Below, piece after piece: positions 36,281 to 53,648 of a stretch of DNA of 64,000 nt; positions within the stretch are counted from its first letter, which is position 1, and the number at the start of each line of letters is the position of its first letter. The stretch is from positions 1 to 64,000 of the forward strand of contig NW_006763160.1 of assembly GCF_000264905.1 (NCBI RefSeq), read 5' to 3'. A program made the position numbers and the translations under genes. The stretch is from Stereum hirsutum FP-91666 SS1. Lineage: Eukaryota > Basidiomycota > Agaricomycetes > Russulales > Stereaceae. Under the pieces are notes generated by a model, which was given only the letters and a program-made list of their open reading frames with translations, was not told the DNA's origin and did no database searches.

Positions 36281-37570
36281 GGTGGTCAAAGGCAAAGACA
36301 ACGAAGGCGCCGACTTCCAAGCACCGGCTTCAACAGTGGACACGACAGCCGGTTTTGTGGAAACTTCAGTGTGATTGAGTAGGACCACATGACGGTTTGG
36401 GAACAAGCAACGAGTTGTGGCGACGAGGACGGGTGGCGCCTTCGCGAATCGCGATTGGCCCAAAGGTCTCTTAACCTTGCTTATACTCCTTCCACCACCT
36501 CGATTTCAGGCTCGTTTATGATCTGCTTCAGCTTAGCCTTGAGTGAACGCTCACAATCTAGAGTGCTAAAGGCGGTTCCGAGCTCCTTTGACCTGGCTCT
36601 CATCTGTCGGAAAAGTTTCGTGGAGCTTATAAGTAGATTAGATTACAATGGCCTGATAAGATCGATTACCATGGTTGGACCGGCCTTAAAAGCTCTTATC
36701 AGCCGGGCCGACAACTTATAATCACTCCCGATCAAGTGGCAAGATTCTGTTCCCCGATTAGGCATGCGCGCCGAGCCCCCCAGCTCGAAAATGCCTTCAA
36801 ACTCGCTCAAATCAAACGTTGGGATGTCGCTCTATGGCCACAACCCACGAAAGTGACCATTCAACGTTATACCCGTGGCTCGACCGCCGAGATATAGCAA
36901 ACTGCAATCATCATCGCTGTTGTACTCCTCGGCTTGCAGGAGCGGGGCCACACTAGCATGTCCGACCGCGTGCCCGAAGCGCCGTGAGATCTGGCCCCTT
37001 CTGGCCCCTTTTATTCATAATATTTATTAAGAAGCGCCCCGCTTATAAGGGGGCTTATAATGTGATTTACCCCCCCTGGTCATCATTACCAGACTCGGCC
37101 GGCCTGAAATGGCTTAAATGCCTTATAAGGCCTTATAATCCGGCTCCCAAAAATTCCGACATCCTGCACGATGAAGTTCCACATCCTCTACTTAGGCTTG
37201 CTACGATATCAACATCATGGTCCAGTTATCCGGCTCTATGTGCGCCATCAACTCCTACGACCATTCAACCTGTCTAACAGCCGTTGTCTGTGTAGTTTAC
37301 GCGCTTGACCGACATAATTCGGAGACTTGTCGCTTCCCGCATACCTCTATCCGCTATCTGACCTTGGTATTTTTGCGTGCTCGAGTTTCAGATACTTAGA
37401 GGCATCCACCAGAGTCTAAATTTTTCATTGCCGGGCATTCGACATGGTAAGCCGATGCATGAAAGCGGCTGGTAACGCGGTATATGCCCTCGAGAAGTTC
37501 TTCACTCTGTCATGATACAAACGATGGTACATATCATTCGTTCCTCCCAAATAATACTGATCCAAGGCTG
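36281..37570. other. Intergenic region carrying a repeat island
   Basis: No gene was found. The centre contains the CTTATAA repeats listed separately. Sequence next to 36281 is the SDR promoter; sequence next to 37570 is the 3' flank of the coiled-coil gene. Confidence 0.45.
36626..37139. repeat. Cluster of six CTTATAA repeats, possible decayed DNA transposon
   Basis: CTTATAA(G/T) occurs at 36626, 36715, 37041, 37053, 37122 and 37132, mixed with GGCC/CCGG-rich words (GGCCTTATAAGG, CGGCCGGCCTG) and a direct repeat CTGGCCCCTT at about 36994-37013. Related CTGATAAG/CTTATCAG words occur at 36653 and 36694. Short repeated words in both orientations close together are typical of subterminal regions of hAT-like or MITE elements. 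No transposase, clear terminal inverted repeat or target duplication was identified. Confidence 0.4.
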
Positions 37571-38233
37571 TCAAGCGTCAGCGAGGCTTTCTCTAGCTGA
37601 CGCTGAAGCGAGCAGAAGGCTTCGGAGATGCTCGTGGTGTCTTGCTGAATCTTCTAAAAGTTCTGTGTGATTGAGAATGTAAGGGGCGAATTTATTTTGA
37701 GCTGAAAGAACACAACTAATAATACTGACCATCTGAAAGGGACGTGAAGGTCGCTCTCTGCTCGGCGTTGTTCCTTCGTGCCTCTGCAAGGACAGCGTCT
37801 ACATCTACGGTCCCTATCAGTTCCTTTCCATGCTGTCGGACACATAAATGCGTTGAGACCGACCGGCTTTCACTGCCCTTTCTTTGTGGTGCCCTTCATG
37901 CGCTGTCTGCGCCTCACGAAGCTCGTTCATCATACCTCGTAGTGTGGCCACCCCGGAGCTCTTCTCTGTTCCATCTTCATCACCGACTTTTTGTCCCATA
38001 CTGCGACACTCCTGATGCATTTCTCGCTGCTCTCCTAGCGTTCCAGCGAGGTCTCTCAGCTGGCCCAGAATCTCGTCGTTCCTTTTCCGTGATTCCTGTG
38101 CCTCTTGTGCCCGTAAGGCCGCATCCGCGGCGATGTTGGCCCTTTTTTCTTCCTCAAGCTCCCGTCGTGCCTGTCTCAGTTGTTCCCGCAACATCTCCTC
38201 TTTATTCTCATGATCGGATGTCATGTCGCTCAT
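37571..38233 (-). CDS. Coiled-coil protein of a fungal multigene family, apparently C-terminally shortened
   Basis: Three exons (38233-37864, 37804-37730, 37662-37571) encode 178 aa. Residues about 8-80 are a charged heptad-like coil (MLREQLRQARRELEEEKRA, then ALRAQEAQESRKRNDEILGQ), followed by LRDLAGTLGEQREMHQECR and, after splicing, VDAVLAEARRNNAEQR and EDSARHHEHLR. I recall similar proteins of unknown function in many agaricomycetes, usually longer with a further conserved C-terminal part after the RHHE motif; here the frame stops soon after it. Function unknown. Confidence 0.65.
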
Positions 38234-38573
38234 CGAGTTTGTTAAAAGTTGATGTTGTGCGTGAGCATGTAACCTGTAGGACGTTGAGTGGAAGAGAAAT
38301 ATAGCAGCAGTTGGAGGGGAGGAAAGGCACCCTTAATATAGAATTAGAACCTGTCCCTGACTCGCTTCGAGCTGTAAAAGAACGAAACGAAGAAATGTTG
38401 GTTGCATCAACTTGCTGTGGGGTTCGAGTTGCGTACTCGGCGGAGCCGCATGTTACGCCCACGTGCGTCTGGAGTGAGGGTATAAATGGGGACGAGTCCG
38501 ATTGCTATCTTCTGGACGCGACCTGAACTCTACCTCGTACTCACCGCATCCTCCGAAAACGCAAAGCTTCACA
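38234..38573. promoter_or_regulatory. Divergent promoter region of coiled-coil gene and UGPase copy 1
   Basis: 340 bp between divergent starts. TATAAATG at about 38481-38488 lies about 90 bp upstream of the UGPase start and could be its TATA box. Nothing else was recognised. Confidence 0.5.
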
Positions 38574-41035
<2,462 letters not shown>

Positions 41036-41238
41036 ACGTCACCGAGTCCCCTCGCGTGCCCATACGCATCCTACTCCAATTGTCGTGTGCATAACTAGAG
41101 GTTTCGTCCGGATCCTAGTCTAGATACCCATACCCAACCCATCAACCATCAAAAATCTATCACCCAACGATCTACGGCTCTTTACGCTCCATCCCTCCAT
41201 TTCGCGTATCTGGTTCTTTCTTGTTTTCGTTTTCTCTT

Positions 41239-41557
41239 TCATGGCATGGACGATTTGGCTGCCTCCGACTTGGGTTTGCACATGCTTGTGCAGACTGCAG
41301 AGTGGATGGTGGGCCGTGGTGGTTGTACATAGAGTAAACAAGGAGTCTAGCACGGTTGTGGTGCGCATACCTGAAGTAATACAGAGTATTCTACGTGTAG
41401 AAGAACTCCGAAGGCTCTCCTGGATCCCTTGTAGGACAGTGTCACGATCAATGCTGCTGTGTATGAGGCCTTCCGAACTTAGGTCGGCGTCTTCTGCTAT
41501 GACTCCAACGTCGATGGATTTCAAGACCGAACAATCATCGAGGATCTTCCGCTCCAT
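41239..41557 (-). CDS. Possible small gene between the UGPase copies
   Basis: Exons 41557-41371 and 41294-41239 would encode 80 aa, beginning MERKILDDCSVLKSIDVGVI and rich in Asp, Ser and Leu. The intron is 76 nt with a GTATGC donor and a CTGCAG acceptor; frame is kept and the model ends in TGA. It lies in the 865-bp interval between the convergent UGPase stops, where both 3' UTRs are expected, so it may not be a real gene. No homology recognised; the opposite strand is also open. Confidence 0.3.
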
Positions 41558-41899
41558 CGCAGTTCAGCCTCTATCACACACAATCCTCGTCTCCTTGCCA
41601 ATATATGTCCGTGTGTATATGTAAGGTATGAGTGAAACACAAAAAGAACAGCGACACAAGATGCAGGCCAACACGAAGACCTCGACCGAGAAAAAAAGAT
41701 GTATAGGCGCTATGTAGGGTATAGATGACGGTCGGCCTCTAAGTAACGGCGGATTTGCTTTTTTGTGATACAAAGAGACGAAGAACTTCTTTCCACTTTC
41801 GAGACGCGTCGTCTTTCGCGTGCCGTACAAAAATTCAAGAATTACGTCCGTTCTGTTCTGATGATCGTTAAGTCGTCTAGCTCGTATGCGGTATACCGC

Positions 41900-44055
<2,156 letters not shown>

Positions 44056-44729
44056 GGCTGGGGAGTGGTAGGGCTTTGTGGTGGTGGTGGAGAGGATGGG
44101 GGGTGGTTTGGGTTGGTGTCTGGGCGGACGATGGCTCCGTTTCTTATATAGTTCGCCAGCGAGCTTGGCCCAGCGTGCGCGAAGGAGGTCCGAAGGGGAA
44201 ATCCCGTCTTCACGTTCCTCCTCAATCCGCGAGCAGATCGATGGCCGTCCAACCAGCCCCAGTCCCCCGCCACCGTCTCTGTCGCTGCTCGTCGTCGTCG
44301 CCGTCGTCCGTCGCTCGAGCACACTTGCATGCATATATCGGCCAGCGTGCGTATGTACCAAAAGGCGTCCCCTGCGCGTGCCCGTCCATCACTGCCTTTA
44401 TAGCACCCTCCACCCACGTCTTCACCGCAGGTGTGCATATCGGGCCTTCGCCTAGAACTTCTTCGGCGATCGCATGTTCAAGAATCACTTATCGCCCCGG
44501 AAACGCGGTATGGCCTCGCCGCACGTCCCTGCTCAGGGAACGTGCTCACACAACGAGTTCAGTATTTATACTATCCTTATTGCCACCTCTTCTCACTCTC
44601 CGAGACCATCTTTCTCCGACTCCTCGTGTACCTTTGCCCAGATACGCTTTATCTACTCAATTGACACCCGGATGTCCCTTCATTTCCCCTGCGGTCTCAA
44701 ATCGCCTTGGTTCTTGCGCTGGCGGGCTT
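44056..44729. other. Upstream region of UGPase copy 2, GC-rich and open in several frames
   Basis: Between the start of UGPase copy 2 and the small plus-strand model at 44730. Frames are open on both strands at 44050-44490 because of CG-rich content; the longest (44049-44882, plus) joins the small gene below, but no ATG with support was found in this part. The UGPase promoter lies here. Confidence 0.4.
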
Positions 44730-44999
44730 ATGTCCCTTCTAGACGCACGAACGCGTTTGAGGTATCAACCTTCGCGCATCACTGCCCAGAGAAACTGTGG
44801 TGGACCATATGAACACACTCGCAAGGGGATACGAGCGACGCAGACTGTCCGTTCGTTCACCCAACGGATCCCTCTGCTTTGACCATGAGCACAGATCGAC
44901 GACCACTTGTTTATCCTGGCAACGAACGAGGACGATCATGATGCGCAGAATCAGTACAAGCGCTCGACGGACCCGATGTCGTCGCCTGCGCAATTCTAG
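44730..44999 (+). CDS. Possible small unknown gene (5' end uncertain)
   Basis: Exons 44730-44846 and 44895-44999 encode 73 aa. The 48-nt intron (GTCCGT donor, CACAG acceptor) joins MSLLDARTRLRYQPSRI...IRATQT to IDDHLFILATNEDDHDAQNQ in frame, and the result ends in TAG. Composition is protein-like. The open frame extends far upstream, so the true start may be earlier. Family not recognised. Confidence 0.35.
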
Positions 45000-45083
45000 G
45001 CAAAATAAGCGTTCATCCGCTACCGTATCATCGTCACAGCTGGCTCTAGCGCGCTCCAACCGCGGAAGTACAAAGCATCCTAA

Positions 45084-45325
45084 ATGAATGATGATCTCTG
45101 CAAGCGAACTGCAAATGGGCTATGTGGCGCTCAGAGGTATCCTTGGGTATTTCGTGAAGTTCATGAGCGGTGTCCTGTGTTCGCAGAAACCACTTCTACA
45201 AGTCCGCAACTCATCAATCCAGCCGGTCAGGAGTACAGAGTCGTTGTGGCAACCCGATGTCGTTTACGCCACATCAGTTGGTCCAGTACTTCCCCTGGAA
45301 GTCAACGCTCGCGATGGAGGGTTAG
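45084..45325 (+). CDS. Possible small unknown gene (weak model)
   Basis: Exons 45084-45136 and 45187-45325 would encode 63 aa; the intron is 50 nt with a GTATCC donor and a TTCGCAG acceptor. The C-terminal part (PMSFTPHQLVQYFPWKSTLA) looks protein-like. An alternative plus frame (45088-45387) runs unspliced through the region and ends VDKSLLYLD. Only one can be right. It sits 72 bp from the end of the convergent OTC gene. Confidence 0.25.
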
Positions 45326-45397
45326 ATTTTGATGTGGATAGTATCGAATTACAGGAGGTCGATAAGTCTCTTTTATACTTGGATTAAAATCCCAAGA

Positions 45398-46796
<1,399 letters not shown>

Positions 46797-47197
46797 GGCT
46801 GAGGCGTGGAGAGACGAGGAGCACCAGACAGAATCCACAGAAGAGTCTTGAGCTCAGGAGTCAACGACTCAACCTGACTCGCCAATTGCAACGAGATATC
46901 TAGCACGTGACACTGTTCATCTCCGCTTCGTGTTGGGTCCCTTACACAACTGTAGTACATAGAGAGGCTGAGGGCTTGAAAAAAGCGACGCAACAAACAT
47001 AGTGATGTATCTGGAAGAAGGAATAGGTTTGAAGGATTCGTATCAGATGTGTAGCGCCCCTGGGCCACATAACCAGAAGAGGAACAAGGATGTGGCGTCA
47101 CCGGTAGAAACCGAGCGGGGCTTAAATCCAAACCTTGTTTTCGTCGTATCATCCAAACCTTGCCGCACGTCGACGCCCCTCCTCAAGACAAGCCAAC
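46797..47197. promoter_or_regulatory. Divergent promoter region of OTC and RPS8
   Basis: 401 bp between divergent start codons. The last 100 bp before the RPS8 start are C/T-rich, as is common for ribosomal protein genes. No specific factor site was recognised. Confidence 0.5.
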
Positions 47198-48257
47198 ATG
47201 GGTCAGTGCCGTCTCAACGCTCTCTGCTCTCTGTGTGCCCTGGACTGACCATTCTGTTATCCCTGTCGTCGATGGTTGTCGATCTTCTCGTATTCAGGCA
47301 AGTAGTAATGTTCTGGCTTTTTCTGCAATATCGAACTGACCGTGCTCCTTCATGATTTTTTTCGATACACAGGTATCTCCCGCTCTTCCCGCCACAAACG
47401 TTCGGCGACCGGTGCCCAGCGCGCCCACTACCGCAAGAAGCGAAAGTTCGAGCTCGGTCGTCAGGCCGCTAACACCAGGCTCGGCCCCAAGCGTGTCCAC
47501 TCTGTCCGCGTTCGTGGTGGTAACCTCAAGTTCCGTGCCCTTCGTCTCGATGCTGGCAACTTTGCTTGGGGATCAGAACATGTGACGAAGAAGACTCGTA
47601 TCATCGGTGTCGTGCGTATCGTCTTTGTTTAGAACGTTTTGTTTTTCATAGCTTGACCTTGGAATTGGGCTGTGCGGATTCATAGGTTTACAACGCATCA
47701 AACAACGAGTTGGTCCGGACCAACACTCTCGTGAAGAGCGCCATCATCCAGGTCGATGCTACGCCATTCAGGCAGTGGTATGAGGCTCACGTAAGTACCT
47801 CGTCCACGACGCTGTGAGCGAAAGCGCTGATGGGGCTCTGCAGTACGCCCTCCCCGTGTCGAAGAAGCTTGCCAAGCAGGCCGGTGAGAAGGAGGAGACG
47901 GAGCCGAAAAAGCTGTCGAACCACGCACAGCGTCACCTTGAGGAGAGGAAGAAGGGTGCGTCGCTTCATGCAAGGTTGTTTCAAGATGACTGAACATATT
48001 TCTTCAATCTCCAGAGGCGAAGATTGACCCTCTGCTCGAGAGCCAGTTCGGTGCTGGTCGTCTGTACGCCGTCGTCTCCAGCCGACCCGGCCAGTGCGGC
48101 CGTGCCGATGGCTACATCCTGGAGGGCAAGGAGCTCGAGGTCAGTCTTGTGGCCTTGTAACTCGTGCTTGTGTTTTTGCTGATACTTTTTTTTTCTTTCG
48201 TAGTTCTACGTGAGGAAGCTCCGTAGCGGCAAGCAGAAGCACGCGCACGGCGCATAA
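47198..48257 (+). CDS. RPS8: 40S ribosomal protein eS8 (RPS8)
   Basis: Six exons (47198-47201, 47373-47611, 47686-47790, 47844-47955, 48015-48139, 48204-48257) encode 212 aa, near the family length. It is a structural protein of the small ribosomal subunit. Signatures: [52 protein letters not shown], and the C-terminus [17 protein letters not shown]. The first coding exon is only four nucleotides (ATG G) followed by a 171-nt intron, a common layout for ribosomal protein genes, where a long first intron can carry regulatory function. Confidence 0.97.
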
Positions 48258-48759
48258 GACATCCTCTTGTCGTTTCGTGTCTTGTTCTTCTCGTCTTGTT
48301 GGACGTTCACTGCGTCGTGATTGGGGTCATTGCGTGGCAGAGGTTCTACAAAAAGCGTTATGCCCATGCCTGTTGTTTTCTTCGAGTAGTTCTATTGTAT
48401 GAGACCCATGCCCGTTCTGCTGCCTCCATGCTGCCCTTGTTGCGTGAGACACGGTCAAAGCGCGATCAGTGGACACGTCCGACAATGGGCGTGTCCTGAA
48501 CGAAACAATAGACGCGAGCGCTTGAGGCAGTGGCGAAACCTGTTTGAGATGGCCGAAATGGGATTGAGGGTGAAGTCGGGAGGCGCGCGCGAGAGGAGAT
48601 ATAACGCCGGTTGTGGTAATTCCGCGTTTGCTCATAGCCACGCGACCGCCTCCCTGCTTTGCCTGCTCCCTCCACGCATCCTTTCTTCCCTGCCACCGCG
48701 CTCCCACACTCGGCTCTTCCCCGCCCTCGTCGTCGTCCACAGCGGTCTCGCGCTCCTCC
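48258..48759. other. 3' flank of RPS8 and promoter of Set9
   Basis: 502 bp between two genes on the same strand. A C/T-rich stretch precedes the Set9 ATG. Open frames on both strands in 48330-49030 are shadows in GC-rich sequence. Confidence 0.45.
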
Positions 48760-51700
48760 ATGTCGTCCGCTGGACGTTCGTCGCACGCGCGTACGGCCGC
48801 CGCCGCCACCCCTCCAACATGGCGGTTCACCAAGGTCATGAACATGCAGGACCTCTCGCGCGACGACGACTTCCTCTCCCATCTCCTCGTCGAGAAGTTC
48901 AGCGCGCCGATGGTCCCCATACAGGTCCACAAGATGGACCCCAGTCGCCGTCCGACCAAAGTGAATATCGAGGATCTGAAGCCTATCATGAAACGCGTCC
49001 GTCTTTTTCTCGCGTTTTCCTTCGCGCCGCACCTTGCTTATCGCCCTCTCGCTCTTTAATATATTTCGATCTCCTCATCGACCAACGATCGTGTAGCTCG
49101 TCACGTCCAAGGGGCCCCCACAGAACGCGATTCGCACCGCTGTAACCGAACTCCTCTCGTGCGTGCCTTAGCCACCCGGGAAACACGCGTTTTCCGTCTC
49201 ACCCCTACTCTCCTGCAGTCTCAACTCTGTCCAGCACTTCACGAAGGGCTTCCTCCCGAAGGAACTCAACGCATTCGCCACGTGAGCTTGCGTTCTTTCA
49301 CATGTCTCGACCCTTTTTCCCTCTCTCTTTCTCCGAGTTCATCTCAGGCTAATGTCGTCCCCGACAGCCACGCGTCTCGCTACTTTGAGCTTTATCTCCC
49401 GTCCGGCTCTATCGAGATAGCGCACACCGGTCGCTACACCTTCCGAACGGGCAAGTCAGAGCTATGCATTCTCGCCACTCGCCCTCTCCAGCCTGGGGCC
49501 GTCATCACCGAGCTCAAGGGCTCTATGGCCGACCTTACCGACGCGGAGGATCAGGAACTCAAACGTACCGATGACCTTCGACACTCGTATGGCGGCATCC
49601 GTCGTGACTTCAGTGTCATTCACTCCAAGCAACTCAAGAAGAACCATCTGTTCTTGGGCCCGGCCCGGTTCGTCAACGTGAGTGCTTTCCCGTGTCATTC
49701 AACCTCTTTCCTCCCGATTCCCGCTCTCGGTCACCATATGTGTGACCGCAATGACGTCCCGCGGTGAGAGAGACTCAATGCCACTCTACCCTTTTCCGTC
49801 CTCTGCGGCCTTTCTAGCATGACTGTGATAACAACTGCGAGCTATTCCGTGAAGGCCGTTACATCACATTCCGTGTGATCAAACCGATCGCCGTCGGAGA
49901 GGAAGTTACAGCACACTATGGGGACGGTTATTGTACGTTTTCCTTTTTTTTTTCTTTCGATTACTGCATTGTCGAGCTTATTTCGAAATAGTCGGACGAG
50001 GAAATTGTCACTGCCTCTGCGCCTCTTGTGAGAGGAAAGGAATCGGAGGTTATGGACCTCAGCGAGAGGAAGGCGATCTGTCGGATGGTGGCGCGGGCTC
50101 AGAGGAAGAAGCCGAGGACGGCTCTAAACCCGAGGTCAACGTAAACGAGCGACGTACGAGGCGAGGGGTTTATGCCGTTCTACAGGAGACAGATGACGAC
50201 GATACCGACGACGAGGATCAAGATCCAGAGGCCGCGGCTATAGAGCTCGATGCAGAAACTGCAACACCCCGTGAGGCGACGTCTGCACCTTCCCACAGCG
50301 TCGCTGTCAATGGTCTTATGACTCCCAACCACGAATCTTCCCCATTCTCCTCCGTCCCCGATGCCCCTTCGATGTCGACAGCGAACGACCAGCACAGTTC
50401 CACACGCTCTTCTGCCGCATTTGAACCGGTTATCTCGACACGCGCTCAAAAAGCGCGAGCGGCGTCAAAGATGTCGGCACCTCCGCTCATTACCCCTCCG
50501 CTCTCGGAAGAAACGGCGTCTGTTGCAGAAAGCGCATCGCGTTCCGGCTCCAGAACACGATCCACACGTGCTTCTACTCTTCGCAATGCTCGTAGTCAAT
50601 CCAACTCCCGACCAACAACGCCCGCTCAGCCCCCTCTCAATGGGAAGGGCAAAGGCAAGGCTGTTGCAGCACCGGAGGTCGAACATCGCACGCTCCGTGG
50701 GCGTCCGCCTGCGCCCCCACCACCGGCGCCACCTCCAGCGCAAAAACCCAAACCCAAGAAGGTTGATCCTAAAAAACCTCTCTGCCATGTTTGCGGCAAA
50801 CTATGCCCCATCATCATGATGGGTGGCAAGGTCATCTGGGGTGACTTTACCGCCGCAGGTAAGAAGACCAAGAAGATCGAATGCCCAAGGTGCGTAACAA
50901 AGCGCGAGAATAGCCTGCTAGAGTTATTTCTAATTGATGTGTGTTGCTATGTGATCTTTTCCCGATAGGTGTATGCGCCATTCCGGAATTTATGGTTTCG
51001 ACTGGCCTCACAGAACAGCAGCTCAAGCTGGTGCTCCTATCCCGACACCCCGCGAGAATACACCCTCCGAGCCCCCTCCGCGACATGTCACACACAAGAT
51101 CCTCCCAACGCTGGACAACAAACTCTCTGCGGCAGCCTCATCCTCCCACAAACGTCGTCAAGAAAGCGCCAGCGTCCCGAACGATGAAAGAGCCGCAAAG
51201 CGCTTCAAGCCCTCAGCCCCGTCTGTTCGCCCTCATCCTCCACCCACTCGAGAAACAACAGAGCCCACAGCCAACCCATCTCATCGCAGTGCGCGTCCAC
51301 GCACACCTAGTGCCAAGGTTCGCGAAAGTCAGCCACCAGAAACGAACAAGTCGTTACGCACGCCCACCAAGAAGTTGCCAGAAACATCTTCGGTCGCGTC
51401 GGCGTCTGGCCCCATTGCTTCAAGCTCATTTTATGCGTCTCCCAGTTCTTCGACATCGGACGGACGTCTCCTCCGATCGGCGAAGTCACGCGTCGTCGAT
51501 GACCAGCCTCGGCAGGGAAACGGGAGGTTTGGTAAGAAGGGCGAGTCTTTGGCACCTTCCAGCTCTTCAGAGCAGAATCGGTCTAGCGCTACACCAGCTG
51601 CTAAACCCACACGGGCAGAAAGGGCGCAAGTGAGGAGTCAAAAGGCAGAGGAAGAGGAGCGTCGGAAGTTAGAAGCTGAGAAGGAATATCGGGAATCTGG

Positions 51701-53037
51701 AAGGGAGAAAGGCATGGGGCTCAACTCGAAGTATGAGCAGGAGGATACGATCGACCTCACGAAGGAGGACCAAGATGCGGCGCAGATGGACGTCGATACA
51801 GAGCCAAACGACGAGCGCAAAGACCAATCTTCTCATCTCCCTTGGATCGACGACCCCCTCTCTACGGGAGAATCCGACGCTGCGGACGAGGAAACCAATG
51901 CACCGATGCCGAGAGATATTGGGTTCAAGTCCGTGGGTGGCCTCTTTTTCTCTCCCAACCCTGCTTCCTTCGCTCGTCGGGCATGGGCTCCGTCTCCCCG
52001 GCCTGACGCGCCACACGAGGTCGATGGAGAGCCCGTGTATCGCCAGGAAGGGGATTCGCACGAGTCGTCCTCCTCCTCGAATGAGGGATATGAGTCTGAC
52101 GGTCCTATTGCCATAGAAGACGACCCGGCGGAGCCCCTCGCCAATGCCCTCGATCAAGGCTTTGACGACGTCGAGATACCACCCGAGAATCTTCAGGACG
52201 TACAAGGCCCGGAGGACGAAGCTTCTGTAGAAGACGATGAAGAAGAAGATGATGAAGAGGAAGAGTATACGGACGACGACGAGGAAAGATACACGACCAT
52301 CCCGAAACCTATTATTCGCTCCTCTATCGGTGGCCTGTGGAAACCGTCTCCTGTCAGCTTCGCCGCGCGCCGTTGGCAAGCCTCGTCCGCGTTTTCCGAG
52401 AAAACCACACCTGTCTGTTCTGCGCCAAGTGTACAACCTCAAGATGTACGACCAAAACCTATGTTCCATAACCCACCTTCACCCCCTTGGAAGACCTCCA
52501 AACTTTCCAACGCAGCAGCGACGCCACAAGATCCTTCTCCCTCAGCGACTGAACCGCCTTCTAACGACTGGACAAGGGACGAGCCAACACCGCCATCGAA
52601 GTGGAAGACAGTCGACGCCAGCTTCTTTGACTCCGATGACGAGGTGAGACCATTATCCGTTCGTTGTCGACAACTGCCGTCCTAAACGATTATCGCAATA
52701 TTCCTAGGATGATTTCGCTCCTAGTTCCTCCCGTCCGACTAGTTATGCTTTGAACTCTCGTGCTTATTTTGCGCCTTCATTCAATGAGCGGGACGATCAT
52801 TCTGAACATCGCATCGAACGTTTCGCCCCCCTTGACCGTTCCTCAGCATCGTCCGACGCAGGCAGCCCTAATATGACGCCTCTCGTTACTCCTCATCTTA
52901 CTTCTCCCTCATCCTCCGCCCTGTCTCCACCGAAATACGACAAGTACTTGTCGCCGCAGAAACCTAGTTCTTTCGGCTCTATTCGTCCCGGTCTGCTCCC
53001 CAGCTCGGTGGGTGGTCGTTGGACGTTTTCGCCTTGA
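48760..53037 (+). CDS. SET9: Histone H4 Lys20 methyltransferase, Suv4-20/Set9 type
   Basis: Eight exons (48760-48996, 49097-49158, 49219-49281, 49368-49677, 49818-49932, 49992-50889, 50969-52643, 52708-53037) encode 1229 aa. Residues about 30-120 are the Suv4-20 N-terminal helical domain (LSRDDDFLSHLLVEKF). The SET domain (about 121-262) shows GRYTFRTGKSELCILATRPL, GPARFVNHDCDNNCELF (NHxCxxN) and VIKPIAVGEEVTAHYGDGYFG, followed by CHCLCASCERKG, the zinc-binding post-SET cysteines. A second Cys4 site (CHVCGKLC ... CPRCMRH) lies near residues 529-570. The rest is long, disordered and acidic, with a motif of the form SxGGLxxSPxSFAxRxW near residues 880 and 1011, and a shortened copy (SVGGRWTFSP) at the C-terminus. 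It marks H4K20 in DNA-damage checkpoint and heterochromatin pathways. Confidence 0.93.
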
Positions 53038-53246
53038 CCTGTTTTGCTTTGCTATGCGTTTTTATGACCCTATCACTGGACATATGCTCTCGATCCCCGA
53101 TATGTATTGTACTATATATGCCCTATCTAATGTCTGCCTCAGACTCGCTATCCACTGTTTTTTCAACTTTCATATCTGTGTAGGAGACTATGTTCTCCCG
53201 TGTCTTGCGACGTCTTGACATCGTGCCTAAACTATTATTCTCGGGT
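53038..53246. other. Convergent 3' intergenic region
   Basis: Between the Set9 stop and the stop of the small minus-strand gene. Only 3' UTR sequence is expected. Confidence 0.4.
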
Positions 53247-53648
53247 CTAAGTGAACGCGGCGGGGATGTGTTCCCCGTCTATCCGTTCCGTGGGAAGGGC
53301 AGATGTCTCGCCGTCGGGATTGATCGCCTTCATGTCGAGGTCAGCTGGAAGAGCCACAAGCCAAAAGTTTTGGTGTCCGTCAGGGGAGGTTCCAGTTTTG
53401 TCTGTGTGGGGCGAATGAGACTCATCAAGACGCACCCTTGGCAGATATCTCCGGCCCTACGGCGACCCAAACGGGAATGACATATATGCCGCCGGGTTGT
53501 TCCTGACGGATGATCGTCAGAAGCACCGGCGGCGGTACACTTCCCGATCTCATCAAGGCACGAAATTAACATCGATCTCACTTGTTGCTGATCATCACAT
53601 CATTTCAAAGCGTACACCCGTCGCCACCCCCGCAGTCCCAGACGACAT
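53247..53648 (-). CDS. Small unknown protein
   Basis: Three exons (53648-53599, 53548-53436, 53344-53247) encode 86 aa, beginning MSSGTAGVATGVRFEM and ending HIPAAFT. Introns are 50 and 91 nt, and frame is kept across both. The middle, VLLTIIRQEQPGGIYVIPVW, is a strongly protein-like beta/hydrophobic segment, followed by an acidic tail. The first intron's acceptor (GATGAG) is weak. Alternative plus-strand frames (53190-53480) have no such structure. Family not recognised. Confidence 0.45.

Noticed and set aside
44762..44790. 28-nt intron that would give ARTRLRETVVDHMNTLARGY
   Set aside because: The result looks protein-like, but 28 nt is too short for an intron; the unspliced frame with the 48-nt intron downstream is preferred.
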